Both the position numbers and the translations under genes were made by a program. Below, one piece after another: positions 43,467 to 55,000 of a stretch of DNA of 64,000 nt. Below the pieces are notes generated by a model. It did not search any database. It had not been told where the DNA came from and saw nothing but the letters and a program-made list of their open reading frames with translations. Source of the DNA: Amyelois transitella (taxonomy: Eukaryota > Arthropoda > Insecta > Lepidoptera > Pyralidae); assembly GCF_032362555.1 (NCBI RefSeq), contig NC_083509.1, positions 3,371,001-3,435,000 of the forward strand, read 5' to 3'. Each line of letters opens with the position of its first letter. Within the stretch, counting starts at the first letter, position 1.

Positions 43467-45967
43467 ATGAACATCTACATCTGCGCGTTTTTGAATCTTA
43501 TCGTAATAAATTATGGAATAGGGGCGTCTTTGCCAAAGAATACAGAAGAATGTAGCAACGTCTTAACAGAAGAGTTGATAAAAGAAATTGCGGCTTATGA
43601 TGATGTCGTCAACGAAATATTACAATACGTAATCGAAGGGGATTTTAAGGGTCAGACGTATGATGAGTGAGTAACGAAAAGTGCGGGTTATTTGATAAAA
43701 TTCCATTTTTGTTTTGTGTGTATAAGGCTTCATATAAGCATGTGATTTGAGGGTTTTCAATAGCTTATACGATATTATTGGAAGTAGCTTCCTGGTTAAC
43801 AAAACTATTTTGGCATTCACAGATAATCAAATTCATTTTCTGATGCTTTACGCTGAGGTATACTTTAAGTGTGGTTATTTAAATTTACATTACTTTCTAA
43901 AATTCAATGCACCATATCAGGTCTTCTTTTAGTGTCTGGTGCAAGAGCATGAGCAATTACGTAAGAGTTATAAATAATATTGAAAAACATGTTACAAATA
44001 AAACGACATTATGTAACAAATGGGTGTTTCTACATCTAATGCAAATTTTTCGTGTTGAGGGTAAATATTTCATAGAGTTAAATTACTTGGAAAGTGAGGT
44101 CGAAGGCAAAACAAATGTCATAATTACAGGTTGCCGTGCAAAAAATGTTGTGTTATAAAATAACGAGCTTATCTTTAAACTAAAGTGGAGTTTGTTTTTC
44201 AGATTGGCTAAATTCGTGGACAAGTTTGGGCCGCGACCTTCGGGAACTGAGTCCCTTGAAAATTCGATTGACTACATGATCCAGTTAACTCGCGATGAAG
44301 ATATCAATAATGTTGTGACAGAAGAAGTGCAGGTAAATAGTTTAAAAATATCAATTTAGCGTTCGATGAGAGATCACACATTAAAGAGTTTAATTCCCCA
44401 GAACTACTGAAAAAACATTGATGCTGTTTGATAACATAAATCACAAGTAATTCCTAATAATATTTCGTAATAATACTAGGAGTTTATATAATATCTTTTT
44501 GCAATTAAAAAATTATATTTACATTGTAAAAGACCAAAAATCTTAACAAAACATTTATATTCCATTAATCAGTTACAATAAATATATTGATATAATTAGA
44601 TAACAATACAATAAATAATCAGATTACGAAAATTTCAAGTAAAAACAATCACAAGCTTCTCGAGATATTTTATCCCTTTGTAATCAACTAAATTATTTCT
44701 TGCTACTTTAAGTATAACTTGATAGTTTGATTCAAGTATTTAACTTGAATCGACCCATTTTACTATCAATATAATTTTAAAAGTACGTTTTATCCGCTAG
44801 AAAGTATTAACACTCTAACCTGATCTCCTTTTATATTATCTCAATAAATTACTTATATTAAATTGATTTCAGGTACCGCTTTGGGAAAGAGGCGAGGAAA
44901 AAATAACTATGCATGAACCAAGACATAAAAACATTGCAGTTCTAGGTCTTGGAAGAAGTGTTAGCACACCACCTGAAGGAATAACAGCGGAAGTTGTGGT
45001 AGTCAAAAGTTTTGATGAACTCGAAAGCCAAGAAGAAAATAACATAAAAGGGAAAATTGTACTTTTTAATGCAATTTTCACAAAATACGGAGAAACTACA
45101 GTGTATAGAACTCAAGGAGCAACTAGAGCTGCTCAAAAGGGCGCTGTTGCATCTTTAGTTCGATCAGTTGCACCTTTTTCCATCAATTCTCCTCACACTG
45201 GCGCGCAAAACTATGGAGAAAATGTCACAAAGATCCCAACAGCAGCTATCACAATTGAAGACGCTGATTTAATAAACAGAATGTATGAGAGAGGTGAAAA
45301 AGTAGTGTTAAATATACAAATGCAATCAACTTATGAAACTAATAAAGTATCAAGAAATACTTTAGTTGATTACAAAGGAATACAATATCCCGAGAAGCTT
45401 GTGATTGTTTCTGGTCATATAGACAGTTGGGATGTTGGCCAAGGTGCTATGGATGATGGCGGTGGTTTGTTTATTAGTTGGGCAGTTCCCGTGATTCTTC
45501 ATCGGTTAAATCTACGACCAAAGAGGACCATCCGGTCTATATTCTGGACTGCAGAAGAATTAGGTTTAATAGGTGCTTATGCATACGAAGAAAGACATAG
45601 AAATGAGAGTGATAATATTAATTTCATAATGGAATCCGATGAAGGCACATTCGCACCGCTTGGCTTGGAGGTAGCGGGAAGTCAGGAGGCTCGCTGTATG
45701 ATTGCTGAGATCCTGAAACTTTTCCAATCAATTAATGCATCAACTTTGGTTGAAAATGATAGTCCTGGTTCAGATATAGCTGTTCTCGTAAATACTGGAA
45801 TTCCTGGTGCAAGTTTATATAATGCAAATGAGAAATATTTCTGGTTTCACCACACTGAAGGAGATACCATAACTGTAGAAAATGAACACGAGTTAGATTT
45901 AGGAGCTGCTTTTTGGACAGCTGTAGCATACATAATTGCTGATCTTTCTGTAGATATTCCTCGATAA
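43467..45967 (+). CDS. Gene C: carboxypeptidase Q-like M28 metallopeptidase
   Basis: Three exons by eye: 43467-43666 (200 bp), 44203-44332 (130), 44873-45967 (1095). GT-AG introns, 474 residues. The signal peptide is MNIYICAFLNLIVINYGIGA; the upstream in-frame TTG at 43443 is not needed. The pro-region ends GQTYDE, and exon 2 reads LAKFVDKFGPRPSGTESL. Active-site motifs are complete: H292 in SGHIDSWD, GAMDDGGG, WTAEE, MESDEGTF, FWFHHTEGD. Very similar to gene B over exon 3, so a recent tandem duplicate. Exon sizes match gene A exactly for exons 1 and 2. A possible polyadenylation signal AATAAA is at 46166-46171. The lone exon at 42354 may be an alternative start for this gene. Confidence 0.94.
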
Positions 45968-46646
45968 AATATGTAAGTTTATAACATATTTTGTATACTA
46001 ATTAGTATAATTAATTTAGTATAACTAATGATTGATGATTGGTATATCAAATATAAGCGCTTCCTCACAAAACGATACATACAAATTATTTGAATATTCG
46101 TTCGAGGATACAGTCCAAAGGTTTTCAAGTGTTTTTCTTAAGTTTCAATTTATTTGATGTGATGTAATAAAATGTAAACAGTACTAATAATAAGTTTTTA
46201 ATGCTTAGTTTTGTTACTTGTATCTGTAAGAGGCATCTTGTTGAAAATATATGATGATGCTTATATTCGTTCTGGATTTTTTTTTGGCAACATTGGACTG
46301 TTTTTAAATACCTATCCAAAAAAGGCAATTCTATTTTAATTATAAAAGTAGGTTAAAGAATTGTCAATTTATTTCACTCAATGCAGAATAGTAAAGAAAA
46401 GAATACCTATCAATATACTTTTCCTTTATCAACGGATCATTTTTATCTCCCGACCGTAGGGCCTTGTTATATCCCTTTTTGAATGGTAATATTTCTAAAG
46501 ATATATTCAATAAAAGCTAGAAAACCCCTTTACTGGCAATATGGTCAGTGATAAAGTCAGTGATAAAAGTCATAAATAATGTCGTCTGTCGTCAAGCTTC
46601 TTCTATATTACTTTACGCCGGAATACTTTACTTCCATGCTGACATA
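45968..46646. other. Gene C 3' region and spacer
   Basis: No further gene was recognised before the DNA transposon at 46648. Confidence 0.5.
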
Positions 46647-46647
46647 A

Positions 46648-47777
46648 CACTGGTCAACAAAAAGAATAAAGTTGGTTGTTTCCTATGAGATTTTTTTTGT
46701 TTCTGTTTTAAATTGACGCGTATTTATCAAATACGGCAGCCATTTTCTCTAACAGCTTTTGTTTTTGAGTTATAGCTAACTACCCTCACTTGATATTTTT
46801 ATTTAGATTTTCGTTTTTTTTCGGGTACTAGAACACATTTTGCTGTCGGTTTCGATATGGCTTCCTCAAGAAGATGTTGTCTGCTTAATCCAGATTGTAT
46901 TTGCTATATTTGTGGTGAATATGTATTTAAAAGATATCGAAAACCTATATCGGACTTTGTGAAAACTGCGTATCATCAGTATTTTAAAATAAAATTGTGT
47001 AATCAGGACAAGCCATGGGTTCCTCATATTGTTTGCCAGAAGTGTGTAGTATGTCTACGGTTGTGGTCCAGTGGAAAAAGAGATGGAACAATGTTCGAAA
47101 CACCAATGATTTGGCGAGAACCTCAAAACCATCATAACGACTGCTACTTTTGCGTTGTGAAAATAAACGGAATCAATCCTGGAAATCGAAGTAAGTGGCC
47201 TTATCCCAACTTAGCTTCTGCTCAACGACCTCAATTAAGATCACGAGAGGTACAACCCAGCACATCTAAATCTTCTGATGATCCAAATATTTGTGAATCC
47301 GAACGAAATGAACGAAATATATCAAGTGAAGATTCTGATCCAGACTACAAATTCAACCTTTCAGAACCTCAACCATTCAATCAGAAAGAATTAAATGACC
47401 TATTTTCTGAAAATTTGGGTGATTTTAGTGAGGAGCAGGGTGAAAGATTTCACCAAGATCTTCGGACAATGGAAGGGCGATATCAGGGAAGATGGGACTC
47501 ACATATGATGGCGGACTACTGCTGGAGTTTGAAACGAGATCTACCTAACGTCGTTCATGCAAGAAAATCATATAAAAGATCATTTGATAGTGTTTAATAG
47601 ATATTTTGTTGAAATATGTATTAGTTTTTTGTCTTTATTTGGTCGAAATTATGAAACTGTATATTTCAAAAAGTAAAGCTGTTGGCAATCTCACAGTATT
47701 TTTTTCATAGTCAGGACCATAGAAATAACCAATAAGAGAGAAAAAAATGAAGGAAACCAGAATCGTGTTGACCAGTG
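46648..47777 (+). mobile_element. DNA transposon with 12-bp TIRs (probably non-autonomous)
   Basis: Terminal inverted repeats CACTGGTCAACA (46648-46659) and TGTTGACCAGTG (47766-47777) are perfect. TAA lies directly outside both ends (46645-46647 and 47778-47780), consistent with a 3-bp target duplication. The 1130-bp element holds one plus-strand ORF. Superfamily is not assigned; a TWA-type target and CACTG ends leave several options. Confidence 0.85.
46857..47597 (+). CDS. Zinc-finger transposon protein, internally deleted
   Basis: 246 residues with no stop. The N-terminal about 100 residues are Cys/His-rich: CCLLNPDCICYIC (7-19), HIVCQKCVVC (about 57-66), HHNDCYFC (about 93-100). This looks like a metal-binding DNA-recognition module. 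An acidic, Ser-rich linker follows (about 125-175). The C-terminal block FSENLGDFSEEQGERFHQDL and RYQGRWDSHMMADYCWSLKR matches, from memory, the extreme C-terminus of much longer (over 600 residue) transposon-type proteins in insects and cnidarians. The central part that would carry the catalytic core is missing, so this is probably not an active transposase. The open frame after deletion hints at a recent event or at a retained DNA-binding or regulatory role. Confidence 0.78.
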   Translation: MASSRRCCLLNPDCICYICGEYVFKRYRKPISDFVKTAYHQYFKIKLCNQDKPWVPHIVCQKCVVCLRLWSSGKRDGTMFETPMIWREPQNHHNDCYFCVVKINGINPGNRSKWPYPNLASAQRPQLRSREVQPSTSKSSDDPNICESERNERNISSEDSDPDYKFNLSEPQPFNQKELNDLFSENLGDFSEEQGERFHQDLRTMEGRYQGRWDSHMMADYCWSLKRDLPNVVHARKSYKRSFDSV

Positions 47778-47780
47778 TAA

Positions 47781-48977
47781 TATATTTGTAGTATGTGCTG
47801 GCTTCCAATGCAGATTTTAAAAGTTAATCACAGGGAAAGCTAATAAACATGCAATAGAAAAAGATACTACACTTTTTTAAAGTATTCTAGAAATCGATTC
47901 GTACAAAACTATAATTCGATTGTCAAAGACGAGAGCAAAAGTTAATTAAAAGTTTCCTGGAACCAAGTCTAGAATTGATATTTTTTATTTGAAGCTCTCA
48001 GAATGTTCATAGAGATAAAACCCTGTCTTGGAAACTTCGGTAATAATTTAACGATGATCAGCATATTTAATAATCAATATTAAGTATTTAGAATACCAAA
48101 TTGATTTTAACCAAACTTTAAGTTGTAATAGAATTAACGAGTTCCGATTTAATTTGAGCTGAAGAATTCATTGGAGACATCGAGACAAAATGACAAGCAA
48201 TTTTTCATATTCTTAATTGGGAGGAAATTTTCAATTCAGAATATGATTGATATCCTCTCTAGTGGGAATTTCAAGAAAAGTGGCCTATATTTGACCACGG
48301 ATAATTAACTACATCTATAAAATATTTCATCAATTTGGTTTATTAATGAAAGCGTAACATGCAGAGGCTTTTGCATTTATATAATAATAGAAGTATTTAT
48401 TTGTAACGTTCGTATTATTTTCAAGTACATAGATGGTTTACAATTTTCTTTCTTTCATTATCAAAACACAATAATCAGGATTCAGTTTTAGCATGATAGA
48501 AGTGTCATATTTTTGTTAACCGCATTTCATTTTAGGAAGTTTTACCATTAGGAAAAATAATACAATTTCAATTAATTTAGTCAGCTGTTAAAGAAACGCA
48601 CTAACCTGCTTTTGCGATGTTTTATTTTGTTTTTTTTTATGCGACCACCTAACATTCTGTCCGTAATAAAAAATATATCTGTAACTAAAAATTTTAATGC
48701 AACGTCAACATTTTTTGAGCTGAAAAACTGAGCGTAATCATGAGTAGGTGTAACGTACCATAAAGTCCTCTAGTGTTGGCGTAAACCTATTTCAGCGGCA
48801 CTAACCTGAGGCACTAACCCACACTAAGTGTCAACGTAAGTAAATGTAAACGCAAAGTTAAATGGAAAGGTGGGCAGAGACGACCGTCCCGGTGAAATTG
48901 CTCTTTTTTAGTGTTGTACTTTGAAAACTTTTACAATTATGTGCCTTAAAACATGTATTGATACATTACACATATTG
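47781..48977. other. No feature recognised
   Basis: AT-rich spacer; no gene or clear repeat. Confidence 0.5.
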
Positions 48978-49049
48978 GTACATATAATCAATTCTATATC
49001 CCTTGCGCGGTATACAGAGCCAACATTCTTGTCTTGATGATAGAATTGA
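48978..49049 (-). mobile_element. SINE-like 3' fragment
   Basis: GGTACATATAATCAATTCTA, TATCCCTTGCGCGGTATACA, GAGCCAACATTCTTG, then a jump to TGATGATAGAATTGA; internally deleted. Confidence 0.65.
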
Positions 49050-49385
49050 AAAATTGGAATTTCATATAAATATTTAAAAAAACCGCATATATGTGTGTAT
49101 ATGAAATTCCTGCAATAAAACAAATGAACACCTTAATTAGTAAGGCCATTGCGAAAACGTGCCGGCGATAATTTCTCCCCGAGAGACAAGAATTACCTTA
49201 AAATTATTCATTAAGCTGTTGAGGTTGCGATATTAAATTGTCACAGTTGATAAAGGGCTTCGAGATAAAATAATTTACGCTTTAGCAAAGTTACGTACAG
49301 CCAACTGTAGAGAAAGCTGACCATCTGTGGTTTAGGTTTATATGATCAGCGTAGCCAAGTTATTCTGCTGTTGACGGTTCATTAA

Positions 49386-49600
49386 AATATGAATGCTAAC
49401 CGGTGCTCGTATGGCGAGGGACCATTGTGAGGAAACCTGCTTTTTCAGGAAAAATTTGAGTAACAAATGTTTCAAACTGGATCAGACTGGCACAGGCAAC
49501 AGCTAGGTAATTCAAGCTGGCTTCTCCTGTTAACCTGTCAGATGGACTCCCATTATTATGATCACAATCTTGGATCAGATACAATAAAAGGAGTGTGAAG
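49386..49600. repeat. Dispersed lepidopteran repeat (class uncertain)
   Basis: Words GCTCGTATGGCGAGGGACCA, TTGTGAGGAAACCTGC, AAGCTGGCTTCTCCTGTTAA and CCTGTCAGATGGACTCCC recur in Lepidoptera (from memory). It runs straight into an RTE-like LINE 3' end, so the two could be parts of one element. Confidence 0.45.
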
Positions 49601-49660
49601 AGATCGTGTAAATGGATTCTCTGCCTACCCCTCTGGGATAGGATGGTTGTGTTTTTGATT
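49601..49660 (+). mobile_element. RTE-like LINE 3'-end fragment
   Basis: AGATCGTGTAAATGGATTCT and CTGCCTACCCCTCTGGGATA match the LINE terminal block. The tail is degraded. Confidence 0.6.
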
Positions 49661-49974
49661 TGACATAATATAAATATAAAGGTGAATGAAGTTCAAATGA
49701 CATTTTTTTTAACGTTTTTAAGAATAACTCACATAGGTAAGTGGACGCAAATGTCATAAATTATTTGTCTAATATCTAAGTGGCGAGCCGTTTACAGCAC
49801 CTGCTTCGCGATCTCGTGATTACCAGGTAACATACGTTCGCCTTTCGTCCATTAGTTTGATATATTTGGTATTCTAAATCTTCAGAACTAAAGAGATTTT
49901 TTGGGGAGTCAAGAAAGGGTGCGCTCTTAGAGAATTAACAAGCAGCGTGTTACTAGCTTAAGTATATTTTAACT

Positions 49975-50160
49975 AGAGTGCGCCCGCAACACCACCAGCA
50001 TCAAATGAAAAATCTCGTTAATTTTCGTTCCCGTGGGTTTTTTGGGAAATCCTGTCTTAGTATACCTCTAGGCCACATAAGAATTTACATGCCAAATTTC
50101 AATCACGAGACCTAGCAGTATGAGTTACGCATTGTTAATTTCACTCAGTCAATAGATACC
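49975..50160 (+). repeat. RTE-like 3' dispersed repeat, diverged
   Basis: CGTTCCCGTGGGTTTTTTGG, CTCTAGGCCACATAAGAATT and CATGCCAAATTTCAATCACG resemble the block at 33345-33530. Confidence 0.45.
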
Positions 50161-51788
50161 CATGTACCTGTACCATGTACATATATGAAAATAATAAGTA
50201 ATGGTTCACATACAAACAAAATTCAATTTCCGATCACGTTTGCGTAAGTACAATAAAATTTATACCTTTGAAAGAGGGGAAGTTATTTGTGAATATGGTC
50301 TGTAATAAAAATAACCTGATATATCAAAAAACATTGATCATTTAACAATGATCCGATATGGGTTAGATATACCTGTAAAGGTTGCGGAGGTCAGATGGGA
50401 GTAAGTTTATGTAAAGGAAGACAATCAAGGAATATACATCACACTCTTATGAAACATCTGGTGGGGAATTGTTTATTATTAATGGATTATTACTTAATTC
50501 TATCATTAGGTCATTCAGCTGAACGTGGCACAGTATAACACCGACGCTAAATAAATTAAAATATTAGTATTCATGTGCCATCTTACTGTCAATTACCAAA
50601 ATACACTCTTTAATTACACCCTAATCAAGGTATTTCAAACGTGCTTCCAGGATCACTTAAAGAGCAAGGTCGTCGGTTCTGCTTAATTGAGCAATTAAAA
50701 CGGATTCTAAAGGTTATATGAGTAATAAAACATGGAATTGCCATTCAGAGATTTTTAGAAAAAATAAGTACCTAGTATTATTCTGATTTTATAGTTGGAC
50801 CATATATTACTATGTATGGTAACCAACGGTCATATTCGTGTTGAAATATAACATTGGTTACAGTAGGGTTATAGTCAGTATCTAGTTAATGTCAGAATTA
50901 AATTAAACGGAATAAAAAAGGCGGTAATGGTATGAAAAAATTATTCGATGTAAAACAAATTTCCATTAACCAGAGTTAAGACTTGGTGAAATTTGGTTAT
51001 CGTTAAAGTAATATGGTGTACCTAATCTACAATGGTGCAATTCACAAGACAAAATTCAAATAAAGACAAAACCCCTGAAAACAAATGATTTATTTTCCGG
51101 CATTCGCACAAAACTTTTAATTTATACTTACACAAAATTTATTCTGATTCAATTCCAAATTGGATAGATCTGTAATACCAAGTTTGAATTTAGAATGCAA
51201 GTTTAGGGAGCTCGCTGCTTGCAAAGAACTATTTATTGGAACTAGCTCGGATTGAAGTAGAAGTTATTCCTGAAGTTGCGCACTTTGATAGCTCTCTACC
51301 TCTGCAGGCGAGACGTGTATAGGAAGCGACGATATTTGGCTCCGATCTGAATGCACAAGTGTTACTTAGTTTGGTTGTTATATGGTTCATAAAATAAATT
51401 ATTCTCTAATGAGAATCTCTCTCTTCGTAAGTCGAGAATTGCTTGTAAGTCACTTCAACATGTCATAATTCACCATAACGGCATTATTAAGTATATAAAT
51501 ACAATTATATAGCCACTAATTCTCATTAGGTAATGACCTCCGCCGGGCCAAATTTTCGCATATTGATTCGAAGTCCCAACTTTCTGTTTTGTTTGGGTCA
51601 GGTTTCTACAGGGCGAAGTTTTACTTTATTTTAATACACAACTTCAGTTCATTAATGTTCTGCCGCTTCTGATGTTTTCCCTCAGTATTGAGAGTTAATA
51701 ATAAAGTAAAAGTTATAATACGATTATAACCTTAAGAACAGTGTATCGGCTTTTATACCTTTATAAATTGATGTATTTGAACTTATTT
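50161..51788. other. No gene recognised
   Basis: A 40-bp SINE trace is near 50495 (AATTCTATCATTAGGTCATT, CAGCTGAACGTGGC). Otherwise nothing was identified. Confidence 0.45.
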
Positions 51789-51797
51789 CTTTCGCTA

Positions 51798-52050
51798 TAT
51801 ACATATACATATGGTCACGTCTATATCCTTTGCGGGGTAGACAGAGCCAACAGTCTTGAAAAGACGAATGGCCACGTTCAGCTATCCGGCTTAATGATAG
51901 AATTGAGATTCAAATAGTGACAGGTTGCTAGCCCATCTCCTAAAAGAGAATCCCAAGTTTGTAAGCCTATCCCTTAGTCGCCTTTTACGACATCCATGGG
52001 AAAGAGATGGAGTGGTCCTATTCTTTTTTGTATTGGTGCCGGGTACCACA
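51798..52050 (-). mobile_element. (TATG)n-tailed SINE-like element, near full length, 9-bp TSD
   Basis: Reverse copy from TACATATACATATGGTCACG to GGTGCCGGGTACCACA with all blocks. Direct repeats CTTTCGCTA at 51789-51797 and 52051-52059 define the insertion. Confidence 0.93.
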
Positions 52051-52059
52051 CTTTCGCTA

Positions 52060-55000
52060 CTTGACGACAAATCATTTATATATATATTGATTTTAATATA
52101 TATATTTCATACTACAGAAATGCCTTCTTTATATAGTAAATTAACTTTAGTGGAATTGAAACGAACAATACGTTTTAATATTTTACTTTGATAAGCTATA
52201 CATGGTTTTATGACATTGGTTGACTGATTTTCGACATTAAACTGCTGGTTCTAGAGATTTGTAATTTATTTGATATGCAGGTTGTTTATTGATATATTGA
52301 TTAGGGATAAATTAAACTGAAAGCGGATTTCCCAAATTCCAGAAAACGAAAATTAATGATAAAAATCATTTTGGTAAACGCGTACGGAGCCGCGTGCGTA
52401 CTATAGTTGTACATATAATTATTTCCTAAAGTTGCCAAGGCATGAAAAAACCATTTTCGTACTCGTATCGTATAAACAAATCCCAGGTTAATCTAAGTTG
52501 GTTAATGGAATCTGAACAAGAGAAAATACAGGCAAAAGATCCATAACTATTGGTCTTCGAGTCCATAAAAGGGGTTTGTTTGTTAAAGATCCACATATGA
52601 AACAAACAAAATAAAGAAAAGGTATCACTAGTTTAAGTTATGTTTATGCCAATAAATATATTTTGAACAATAAATATGTTTGACAAATAAAGGTTTTGTT
52701 ATAGTTGGAAAGAAATAATAAAGAGTTGTTAAAAAATATTTCTTTAAGTTATTATCCATCGCTTTCTGAAGGGAATTAAGTTTCCTATCCAACTGTAACA
52801 ATACAAAATTATAAATCAATTTAAATCAATGTTACATTAAAGTAAGTATGTATTTAATTTCTGAAAGATACAGACAACTATTGAAATATTTCTCCGTGTC
52901 ATCGTATCCATATCGATCAATATAGATATCGATATCGATAATGAGACAGTAAAAATCGAATGTCTGCACATTAAATATTTTTCCAAGAAAGTTTATATTT
53001 GAAAAAGTAACATCATCTTAAGTAGTACATTCAATGCATCACTATCAACCATCTTCAGATCTTCGGTCACTATATATATTGTATGAGATCAAACGATTTA
53101 TCTGCACAAAATCTTTTCCTCGTTTACGGGGATATATTGTGTTATCGCGATAAAACGGCCGCGTAATAAATTGAAACTGAATCCCTAGATACCGGATGCC
53201 CTTGCAAACCCACTTTGTAAATTGGACAAATTCGAGAAGGTAGATAATAAATCGATACTTTGATCATGTACCATTAATCTATCTCAAAAGACGTACGAGA
53301 TTTTAAACATTGTCTTTCTGAAGTGCACTCTGTTCAACCCCTCGTTGTTTATGAAATTGGTTACGCACATATGACAGGTGGCACTAAAACTGAATGGTCG
53401 TGTTACTGAGATAATCATGATTTTCCTTCTTGTAATATTTTGGGGTGATCTGTATAGATATAAAAATAAATTATATTCAAAGGCTTTTCATATCTAATTA
53501 TGAACAATACGGATTGCTAGAGTGCGATTGAGTAAAAAGTGGCAATTTTGATTCAAATTTTAGTCATGTTTGACATACCTGTCTATTTATTCATAAATGA
53601 TTTAAAGGCGCGTATAGTGTTGTGTTGCTACATAATTTATAAAAAAAATATTATGATGTTACATCGCCAAAACCTTGTCAATATATTGGATTGGACCTAA
53701 AGGACGAAACTAGTAAGGAAGGGATTAAAGCGACACGTGACGGGATAAGCTAAAACGTAGGTCAGCGTGTTTGTCACGGCGCGAGGATATAAGACCGACT
53801 CTCATATAATAAGGTTTACTATTTTAATTTATCCTAATATGTTCGGACCTTTGGAATTTAGTGTAGTGTTTCATTTTATCGACATAGGAAATGATTTTGT
53901 AAGAGAGCTTATACCTAATCAACAAAAAAACGTTACCACGCAAGTTGTACCTACTCAAAAATTCACTAGATAAATTCATACCGGCACGTCAATTTATCAC
54001 AGCTTGTGAATTGTTTTCGAAAATCAGAATCCCTACCATAAAAATTAATAAAAAAGAATTTTATGTTGAAAAATTAAAAGTATTCTACGAATTCGTTTAA
54101 TTAAAAAATACTGGCTTATGGAGATCCTCTGAACATTTGTTTAATAAAAAAAGACTCGCTCTACTTCACATGGTAACCATACTGTACAAGTAATTCTCTT
54201 GAGTATTTATGTAGAATTTCATATTCAGGGTCAAATTGAAAACTTGAGGTTGACCACTACTACGCTTGAACTTGTCCTTTGTTATTTCAAACATTATTAA
54301 ATTTATATATTGTATACTAGATAATATTCTTACTCTTCAAAGTATGTAGTCCGCGTAAGTGTAACTTACCCATATGGTTTAAAAGAAGTGATGTAGTTTT
54401 AATGTCAGCGGCCAGGCGGCGGTTGCATGCAGTTTCTAGTTGTCTCCTCGTAAATTTACTTTTAATTAAGCTTTAATTCTGCTCTGCCAATTACTACATG
54501 TCCAGTTTTGCTGAATATTTATTAGAGATAAATGGTTATTTTAGTTACGACTTGTTATTTAATTTTTGATGGACAATTATAAAGATATTTTCCTATAAGG
54601 AATAGGTAACTTTGTATTAAAAATATACTTCAATTTTTATTCCAACAATAGTTTAAATGGGTCCTTTGCAACCTTACCCTTTTGTACATGGGTTTAACCT
54701 CTACGATATTGCTTCTGTTATAAACCGCGCGGAATTATATGCACCCAATTAGTACATACATAGGTTTAATTGATAGGATCATTTTTAAACCATAATAATT
54801 GTATCAAATACATAATATTTTTTATGTGTTTTGATATTACATATTTATTTTTATCTTTAAATCAGTTTAGGTGATATTTAGAATGAATATATTCATTAAA
54901 GCTCTCTAGTAAAATTACAAATATACTTCCCTAATTTGTAATTGTAGTTCAGCAGTGGTCGACCGATGCGGGCATTGCAAACCTTTTGGTTTTGGAGTCA

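Noticed and set aside
52927..52940. Overlapping DRE-like TATCGATA motifs as a promoter
   Set aside because: No gene start was recognised nearby and the motif sits in AT-rich simple sequence.
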